Assembly: GCA_963971305.1 (NCBI GenBank)
Contig: OZ020304.1
Coordinates: forward strand, 17,838,103 to 17,902,102
Direction of reading: 5' to 3'
Source: Arcuatula senhousia
Taxonomy: Eukaryota; Mollusca; Bivalvia; Mytilida; Mytilidae
DNA: 64,000 nucleotides
Shown here: positions 56,762 through 64,000 of the stretch, piece after piece
Numbering within the stretch: position 1 is the stretch's first letter
Layout of the letters: each line of letters begins with the position of its first letter
Notes under the pieces: model-generated
What the model was told of the DNA's origin: nothing
What the model saw: the letters and a program-made list of their open reading frames with translations, nothing else
Databases searched by the model: none
Made by a program: the position numbers and the translations under genes

Positions 56762-57194
56762 GATTAACATTTATTAAAGAAAATATAAAAAATATTAATA
56801 GCAAATATTTTTTTTATATTAATTGCATGTTCAAAATGTTAAGTCTGATCATACACATTATATACAAGATATAATTCTGTGTGTATTTCATTTTTTAATT
56901 ATTTTTCATTTTAAAAAAATCTAGATACATGTAGATAAACTGTGAACTTACAATCATTGGTTAAAATGACATGTTTCTTACTTTCCAATACAATGAAGGA
57001 ATTTTCCCTGAGAAAATATTTTTACCTGAACAAGATACGTATCAGTTGTGACATTAATCATCATTAAACATGACAATAAAACTTACTGATGTTTGACTAA
57101 TCAACTGTCACAGTCTACAAATTTACAAGGACATAAATTAATCACATGGTTCACATGGCTCATGTCAGGATTCTCAGTTAAGAATAAAAAATAA
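56762..57194. other. no gene seen
   Basis: AT-rich. Probably contains BLZF1 5' untranslated exon or promoter sequence, but none can be placed. Confidence 0.35.
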
Positions 57195-58503
57195 AAAGCT
57201 ACGCCGAGCGCAGCATGATACGACCGCAACAAGTTTAACCCTGCACGTTGGAGGCCTAATATGGATAGTCCATTTCTTTGGTCACATGAAACCCATGGTG
57301 GACTTACAAAGCTTTTTGACACATGCATCCTGTGGTGGACTTAAAAATGCATTTTTGACACATATATATATTTACACAAAAAGCCTTATTTATATACATG
57401 TAATAACTACAACTTAATTTTAAGTATACAACTATTTGCCTTGACAAACTTTTAAAATTGGTGTTTTTGGCCCCTTTGACCCCTAATTTCTCAAAAACGG
57501 TAAGAGATATTGCAAATCTGATTGAAAAACGCAGCCAGGGATTTTAACAAGCATTCCAAAGAAAAAAAGATTTTGAAAATCAGACCAAAAAAATTTAAAA
57601 AGTAGATTTATGGGCGTGGCCTGTCTTTAGTCCCCTGTAGCAATGTAATGGTGAAATACATATTAAAATCATTGACACATTTAGTAGACAGAATTTTATG
57701 AGCACTTCAAAGAAAAAGAATTTTCAAAATTGAATGAATAATGAACATTCTACAACAGTTTTGTCAATACACCCGTTTTAGCCCCTTTGGTCCTTTTTTT
57801 CTAAAACAGTAGGGGCCACAAACCCCAAATACAAAATCAACATTCCTTTAGCGGATATAATCATCATATTTAAACTTCATAACAATTGGCTGGCATACTA
57901 CAACTTAATATTGGTAAAAAACTATTTGCCTGGACAATCTTTTATAAATGGTGTTTTTGGCCCCTTTGACCCCTAATTTCTCAAAAACGGTAAGAGATAT
58001 TGCAAATCTGATTGAAAAACGCAGCCAGGGATTTTCACAAGGATTCCAATGAAAAAAAGATTTTGAAAATCAGACCACAAATAAAAAAGTTGATTTTTTT
58101 GGTGTGGCCCCTTTTTGACCCCTTATAGCAATATAATGGTACAAGATACATCAAAGGTGTTGTTACAATTTGTTGACAGAATTTATTGAGGAATACAATA
58201 AAAAAAGAATGATCAAAATCGGATGAAAATTAAACATTCTACAGACGTTTTGTCAATACACCCCTTTTGGCCCTTTTTTCTAAAATGGTAGGGGCCAGAG
58301 ACCCCAAATGCAATACCAACCTTCCTTTAGTGGTTATAAACAATATAACAAAATTTTATAACAATTGGTTAACTACAACTAAAGTTATCGCACGGAAACC
58401 AAAGTGTCTACAGACGACGACAACGACAACGACAACGACGACAACGACAACGACATCGCCATAACATAATACGATCGCAAAAAATTTGCGGTCGTATAAA
58501 AAA
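57195..58503 (+). mobile_element. Helitron-like element L2, full length
   Basis: Starts near AGCTACGCCGAGCGCAGCAT, with GATACGACCGCAA; ends (GAC/AAC)n (58413-58453), then ACGATCGCAAAAAATTTGCG-GTCGTATAAA. Two to three units of about 460-500 bp with 'GCCCCTTTGACCCCTAATTT', 'GAGATATTGCAAATCTGATT' and 'TTTGTCAATACACCC'. Sister of 5385-6574. Confidence 0.75.
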
Positions 58504-59277
58504 TTATCACTTGCATAATTCTCATAAAGTTTTCAGATCCAGGGAAAGTGACTAAACAAAGCCTTTAAATTATAATTCAAACTTTATCAAATTTTTCATA
58601 CATGCAGTAAGCTGGACCTTTTGCCCAACAACATAATTGACATGACCTGATTGTCTGTCAAAAAAAAGGAATATTAGTCATGTTTATTCAGATTTCTACA
58701 CAATCAACTTTTTTTTACTTTTTGTGAATTTTGTTCAGTTCCATTTCATCCATTTTATCAAAATTTGAATACAAAATTTTATGATACTATTAGAAGTAAT
58801 TGTATAGAGTAAATTAGACACTTGACATGCTTGACTCATGGTCAGTGCAAAAATGTCCTTGGATGTAGCACGTAGGTACCGGTAGGTAAAAAAATATACA
58901 TGTATTGGCTATCACAGTTAAATTAATTTTGATACAGATTTTCTGCTTTCCTCCACCATTCTTGAATTCAGCTACTGGTAAGGATGTAGGTGAGGATAGC
59001 AGAGTTGTCACAACCAGTTCCCGCTCTTAAACTTTATCATGACATTTTGGACTATTGCTTGGTGTAAGTATGCGATTCTGGTGGTTTGTGTATAGCCCCC
59101 TTAAGCAATGGGTGGTAGAATGGAGGGTCTGGGTTGGGGGGTCCTGCTTCCAGTAGTTCATTTTCTCCACTTGGTTTGACACATCAGGTAAGGGAACTAG
59201 GTTAGACACACGGAAATCTGTATCGCTGCACTGGGGTCAGCGTTAGGGAATGCTAGAACACATCTGGTTGTTTAACG

Positions 59278-59545
59278 TCACGTCCTGACGGTTGCCCTAT
59301 ACAGGATGTATAGATAGCAAACAGATACAATAATTAGACAGAATATTTTAATACCAATGCTGTCTTCTACAAAGAAAAATGACAGGGATTCAGTTGCCCA
59401 TAGAACCAGTAAAAATGACAGAAGTTGAACAATGTCAGTTATGGACGTGGTCTGAATTTCCTCTTTTTTGCCATGATCACTGACTGCACAGGTTAAGAAC
59501 TGATAGCAGTTAGAACATGCAGCATACAAAGCTTGAAGATAACTG
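59278..59545 (-). CDS. possible terminal exon of an unknown membrane protein
   Basis: After a CTGTCCTCAG acceptor the frame encodes SYLQALYAACSNCYQFLTCA, a polar stretch, then two hydrophobic segments (IVQLLSFLLVLWATESLSFF and IKIFCLIIVSVCYLYILY) and a stop. The composition looks protein-like and would give two membrane helices. No family was recognised and no partner exon seen, so this is weak. Confidence 0.3.
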
Positions 59546-59565
59546 AGGACAGGTATAATCCATAC

Positions 59566-59765
59566 CAGTGATTTAGCTAGCGCTCGTCATTTTCGTCATT
59601 GGCGAAAAGAATTTTCAGATAACGAAAATTTATCAAGCCATTTTCGTCACTTAATTTTTCATAAGTGTAAAAATTTTCGTCATGAAATTTACGAAAATCG
59701 CTTTAAAAACTCGTAATTGTCGACAGTAAAGTGTCACTTTCGTCACATTTATCATGCATTCATGA
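59566..59765 (+). mobile_element. left end of a hAT-like element
   Basis: CAGTGATTTAGCTAGCGCTC, then 'GTCATTTTCGTCATTGGCGA', is nearly the same as at 30487-30680. The right end is absent; the second CR1-like LINE begins soon after. Confidence 0.7.
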
Positions 59766-59930
59766 AGCCATTTGATTTATGACCACAAGCTGACCGCTAG
59801 TGATACAAACACTCTCCCTACCATCATCCACACATTAAAAACGGAATAAACTTGTATCTGTCAGACCATTACACAGCCCCATCATCAACATCAGAAAACG
59901 TGTATTATTGGTTACAACATACGAAGCTCT

Positions 59931-60503
59931 GTGAAAAAAGAAGCCAAATCGTATTTAAAGACAGAAGTACACACAAATTGGTTCTTTTACTTTTCTCGGG
60001 TAGAACAAAACCCAGGACCAAGACGTCCAAGATTTCCCTGTGGAATATGTAAGAAAGCATGTAAGAATGATAATGTTATTGCATGCGATGATTGCGACAC
60101 ATGGCTACATAAAAACTGCCTAGGGATGGATACTATTGACTTCCAAAGGCTCAGCAACAATGACTTGTCATGGTATTGCCCATCTTGCACCAAGCGTAAT
60201 AACACTTCAGGCATTATTTACAGTGTACCAGACTCTTTCGAAACTAATGATGTATCAGTTAACTTATCAATGCATCCATCCAAACACAAAAGCCTATCAG
60301 AATCGTCAATCCAGTCAACATCAGGTTCCAGTTATGGATCCCCTAGTGTTCTGTCGTCACCAACCAGCCATGCTGGTTCACCGATCATGACTTCATCACC
60401 CAAGATTAAAACGTCACCTATGAAAACAAAGGCAACTAAGAAGACCCTTAGAATCCTGAATATAAACTTTCAAAGCTTGAGGAAAAAAGGAAAGCTACTT
60501 TAA
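59931..60503 (+). pseudogene. LINE segment: 2A-like motif, PHD finger, start of endonuclease
   Basis: VEQNPGP (about 60001-60021) is the core of a 2A ribosome-skipping motif; the preceding hydrophobic run expected of 2A (KLVLLLFSG) is present but in another frame. The PHD finger follows: CGICKKACKNDNVIACDDCD, TWLHKNC and WYCPSC, a full C4HC3 pattern. A Ser/Pro-rich linker leads to LRILNINFQSLRKK, the first endonuclease strand. A stop then interrupts. Confidence 0.8.
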
Positions 60504-60536
60504 TACATCCTGGATACAACATACGCAGATATTATT

Positions 60537-60833
60537 TTGGGCACCAAAACAGGGCTAGACCCCAACATAAAGAACAGCGAAATATTCCCACCTTACCTCG
60601 ATCTAGATGTCGAAAGAAGAGACAGACCATCAGACCCACATGGAGGAGTACTGATCGCTGCAAAAAAGGAACTTCAGCTAGGAAACATCATCAAAAGGGA
60701 TAGCCTTGAGCTAATTAGTGGCACAGTTAAACTTGAAGGTCAGAAAAGGATGAGAGTAGCTACATACTACAGACCACCATTACAAGTCAAGTCGATGACT
60801 ACAGCAACACCCAGTATAAGGAAGAGCTTTTAA
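60537..60833 (+). pseudogene. LINE endonuclease fragment
   Basis: ILGTKTGLDPNIKNSEIFPP, then DPHGGVLIAAKK and RMRVATYYRPP, the middle of an APE-type endonuclease. The catalytic Glu position reads K (GTKT rather than GTET). Confidence 0.75.
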
Positions 60834-61035
60834 ACTTAAGGAACAAAGGTAAAAGAGACATTTTCTTAATCGCTGGCACTATAACCTTCCAGATGTAAAT
60901 TGGAAACAACACTAAATCCAAGGCAACCAATACTCATCTAAAGTAAACCAAGCATACCTTGACACAGTAGCAGACAATAACTTAGAACAGATAGAGAATT
61001 TCCCAACAAGAAAAGACAATACCTTAGACCTGATC

Positions 61036-61986
61036 ATGACAACGCATCCATCATTCATTCACCGTTGTAAACCCATACCATCTATCGGAAACAGCGACCA
61101 TGACATTGTCCTGCTAGACATGACATGTAAGGCAACTAGACCAAAACCAACCAAAAGGAACATCCTACTATGGAAAAAGGCTGACATCGACAAAATACAA
61201 CAAGATATCACTGAATTTGGCAACACATTTATGAACAAGTCTTTCACCAACATTGAAGCTATGTGGACTGATTTTAAAACAGCAATAAACAACATCATCA
61301 AAGAAAGAGTACCAACCAAAACAACTAAGGCAAAACATTCTAACCCATGGATCAACACAAAGATAAGACGTAAAATTAACCAGAAGAACCATGCACATTC
61401 GAAAGCAAGACGAACCAAAAGAAAAAGAGACAAGGATCGTTACAAGAGGCTACAAAAGGAAGTGCAATATGATATTCGACAAGCTAACAAAGAATACCTG
61501 TCAGATGTACATGTAATATGCGACAAGGAAAATACCAAGAATTTCTGGTCATACATCAAGAGTAAAGGACAAGAATTTGTGGGAATAGCACCACTAAAAG
61601 ACACCCAAGGATTTTTACACAGTGACAACCAGAGGAAAGCCAACATTCTTAACGATCAATTTAAGTCCCTATTCACTGTTGAAAATAACACCAACTTACC
61701 TGACAAAGGCCAAAGCCCCTACAACACCATGAAAGACATCTTTATCACTGAACAAGGAGTATTAAAACTACTTAAGAATCAAAAACCACACAAGGCAACC
61801 AGCCCTGATGACATACCAGCCTTCATCCTAAGATCAGCCGCTACTCAACTTGCTCCACTACTTACTAAGATCTATCGGTACTCAATAGAGACAGGTCAAG
61901 TCCCACAAGATTGGAAAGATACCTTGGTAGTTCCTATTTTTAAAAAGGAGAGAGACAACTTCCATCTAACAGATATGTTTCCTTAA
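61036..61986 (+). pseudogene. LINE endonuclease end and N-terminal reverse transcriptase
   Basis: IPSIGNSDHDIVLLDM is the SDH motif of the endonuclease. A linker with KNFWSYIKSK leads to KPHKATSPDDIPAFILRSAA and DWKDTLVVPIFKK, the first reverse transcriptase blocks. A deletion then shifts the frame before the YRPISLT block. Confidence 0.85.
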
Positions 61987-62033
61987 CGTGGATCTCATGC
62001 AAGATATTAGAACACATTATCCATAGCAGCATC

Positions 62034-62243
62034 ATGAGACACTTTGACTCCAACAACATTCTGACTGATGCACAGCATGGATTCAGAAATAGGAGATCTT
62101 GTGAGACCCAACTCATTGTCACAGTTACAGAGATTGCCAGGCGACTATCTAAAGGAATGCAGGTGGATATCATCTTGTTAGACTTCGCTAAAGCATTCGA
62201 CAATGTCCCTCATGGTAGACTACTGCATAAACTGGCATACTAG
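62034..62243 (+). pseudogene. LINE reverse transcriptase fragment
   Basis: LTDAQHGFRNRRSCETQLI and DIILLDFAKAFDNVPHGRLL, the central palm blocks. It ends at a premature TAG after KLAY. Confidence 0.85.
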
Positions 62244-62283
62244 GGAGACAGCAACAAAACCACTGCATGGATAAGATCATTTC

Positions 62284-62556
62284 TTGAGAATACCTAGAAG
62301 CCAAAATGTCATCATCGAAGGCGCAAAATCAACATCAGCCCAAGTAATGTCAGGTGTTCCACAAGGCTCTGTACTGGGACCATTACTTTTTCTTGCATAT
62401 ATCAACCACATGCCGGATATGATCAACCACTCTGAAACCAGACTGTTTGCAGACCACACCATCCTTTATCGTGAAATATCAAGTCCTGAGGACAACCATC
62501 TCCTCCAGAAAGATCTTACAGCACTTGAAACCTGGGAAAGCATGTGGCAGATGTAA
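62284..62556 (+). pseudogene. LINE reverse transcriptase active-site fragment
   Basis: VMSGVPQGSVLGPLLFLAYI, then RLFADHTILYRE: the catalytic ADD reads ADH, so the active site is mutated. Ends at a stop after WQM. Confidence 0.85.
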
Positions 62557-62865
62557 TTCAACCCCACAAAATGCACAGTCATCAGAGTTACATCTGGGAA
62601 GCAGAACACCTGGATGTGTAACTCAGATGATACACCAACTTGGATGGCAGAGCCTAGAGCAGAGGAGGAAAAACAACAGACTGTGCATGATGTTCAAGAT
62701 ACAACACCATCTGGTTGACATCAACAGTGAGCTATACATAAGGGCCAGCGACATCAGAACCAGAGGACAACATAAACTGTATCAGGAGAGGACCAACAAC
62801 ACAGCATACCGAAACTCATTCTTTATACGTACAGTTGTAGACTGGAATCACCTACCGACTATTAC
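62447..62865 (+). pseudogene. LINE C-terminal remnant before the MITE
   Basis: The useful part is the end: RTRGQHKLYQERTNNTAYRN and SFFIRTVVDWNHLPT, the usual CR1 C-terminal block. The codons after WNHLPT come from the inserted MITE. The frame start is arbitrary. Confidence 0.65.
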
Positions 62866-63184
62866 GCTCCCGAAGGGAGCGATAATGGTAGAAATGTCAA
62901 TATTCTAGTTGTACTATGGGCTCAATTTTCCTTCAACGTCCGGTAAATCACGCGCGGTTTCCCGGACTTTCTGCGTCTTTATAACGCTTTTTTCTTTGAA
63001 AATTCCTGACGTCATTAAGCGCACAAAGGACCCACAAGAAAAGCTACTTAGTTTTTATTTTCGAATAAGAATTTGCCTCAATTAAATGCCCAATAAACAT
63101 TCGAAAACTTATTTTAGCTTGTAAAATATTTAAGGATACTAGTACTTTCAAACTTCGGGAGCGTCACAGGTTTAACCTGCATCA
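62866..63184. mobile_element. MITE-like repeat, copy 2, inside the LINE
   Basis: About 319 bp, starting GCTCCCGAAGGGAGCGATAA and ending CACAGGTTTAACCTGCATCA. Flanked by TATTAC (62860-62865, 63185-63190); removing the insert and one copy rejoins the LINE frame. Homologous to 47557-47825 but with an extra GC-rich hairpin at its left end. Confidence 0.75.
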
Positions 63185-63260
63185 TATTACAGCTGCAGCA
63201 GACACCATCGAGAGCTTCAGGGCTAACCTTTCGGCTAGCCCTGACTTCAACTAGATCAGC

Positions 63261-64000
63261 GTCCCTGTTCCTAGTTTTTAATCTGTAAAAAGCGAGTTTT
63301 TGATTTTGTTATTTTGAGACAGGGATTAAATAAAACTGATGGGATATGTATCTGTATATAATCACTAATGTTCTATGCCTCCTCTGTTTACCTGAGATTT
63401 TATCATATTTTTGCATGTTTTCTGTTGAAAATAGGTCAACTTTCTCCAGGGTATGCATTAAAACTACTGAACAGATTTTTATGAAATTTATATCAAATAA
63501 AAGAGGGGAAAATGAAAAATAGCTATTTCGCCATGTGAAGGGAAACAAACTTAAAAAAAAAGAAAATTTTCATGTTTAATTTTAGGTGTATTTAAGTTCA
63601 ATGTCATTTTCAGAAGGTTCATAAGGGTTAAATTTCTCCAGGGTTGGTTCTGAAAATAATAGATGTATCAAAATGGAAATTATATCCTCTGAAAGACATT
63701 TATTTTCTTAAATGCTAATTAAAAACTCTGTATTTCTATATTAAGAAATGCCAAAGATATCAAAGAATACAAATTACCTATCTTCAATAAAACTTAAAAA
63801 AACATCAAAGTTTGAATTTCTTGCAATTTCATGGGCTTAATTAATAAACAATTTTATTGTGAATCTAAACAAATTTATATTCAATAAACAGACCAAAGAA
63901 AGGGCTTTCATGTGATATAAGTTTTATGACTGTAATATACCATTAAGCCCGCCAATTAACAGGTAGAAATTTGTCAATTTCACCTAATTCCCCTGAGGCA
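63261..64000. other. no gene seen
   Basis: AT-rich flank after the LINE. No exon or element end was recognised. Confidence 0.4.

Larger units (their letters stand above)
59800..63260 (+). mobile_element. decayed CR1-like LINE with 2A-like motif and PHD finger
   Basis: Segments of one long protein follow in order on the plus strand: a 2A-like motif, PHD finger, Ser-rich linker, APE endonuclease, reverse transcriptase, C-terminus. At least five frameshifts or stops break it. A MITE interrupts the last part at 62866-63184; the LINE frame resumes after it and stops at 63252-63254. Unlike the copy at 28143, the PHD and endonuclease are in one frame. Confidence 0.85.

Noticed and set aside
58267..58464. 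65-codon frame ending in poly-Thr
   Set aside because: The poly-Thr is the (GAC/AAC)n microsatellite of element L2.
59027..59209. 60-codon minus-strand frame with Pro/Thr-rich sequence
   Set aside because: No acceptor/donor pair in phase with the 59278-59545 candidate and no family match.

Overview
The window looks like AT-rich, intron-rich nuclear DNA from a bivalve mollusc. A mytilid mussel is my best guess. This is inference from the two host genes, the GT-AG introns, and the many tandem-repeat transposons ending in (ACGG)n or (GAC)n plus a hairpin, which resemble the 'pearl'/HINE elements described in bivalves. No bacterial, viral or organellar gene set is present.

Two host genes can be reconstructed exon by exon, both on the minus strand. 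(1) The 5' part of an HLTF (helicase-like transcription factor; SNF2/Rad5-type) gene lies at 11761-25413. Sixteen coding exons in consistent phase give 831 codons: an H3-like N-terminus, a nuclear localisation signal, HIRAN domain, SNF2 motifs Q and I, a long acidic/basic insert containing a SAM domain, and SNF2 motif Ia. The gene leaves the window before the DEGH box, RING and helicase lobe 2. (2) A complete BLZF1/golgin-45 gene lies at 50748-56056. Six coding exons give 404 codons, ending in the conserved Cys-rich GRASP-binding tail. Nearly everything else is transposable elements.

Layout. 1-11.7 kb: tandem repeats and Helitron-like non-autonomous elements, with no convincing exon. 11.8-25.4 kb: HLTF, with more such elements in its introns. 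25.4-28.3 kb: 5' side of HLTF, little recognisable. 28.3-41.6 kb: one almost intact CR1-like LINE, torn apart by a 6.48-kb inverted-repeat DNA element in ORF1 (itself holding a hAT-like element that holds a Helitron-like element) and by a young non-autonomous LTR retrotransposon in ORF2 (whose 3' LTR holds a 223-bp MITE). 42.3-45.1 kb: a second, decayed LINE on the minus strand. 45.2-50.2 kb: tandem arrays, Helitron-like elements and MITEs. 50.7-56.1 kb: BLZF1. 56.3-59.7 kb: MITE, Helitron-like element and a hAT end. 59.8-63.3 kb: a second, decayed CR1-like LINE with a 2A-like motif and PHD finger, interrupted near its end by a MITE.

The strongest observations are these: the histone-H3-tail look-alike at the start of HLTF; the SAM domain inside its ATPase lobe; the modular Helitron-like elements that swap ends and cores while their terminal hairpins co-vary; the four-level nest of insertions; and the LTR pair whose length difference is exactly one MITE plus its target duplication. 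Exon boundaries come from reading splice sites and phases by eye; no alignment or RNA data were available.
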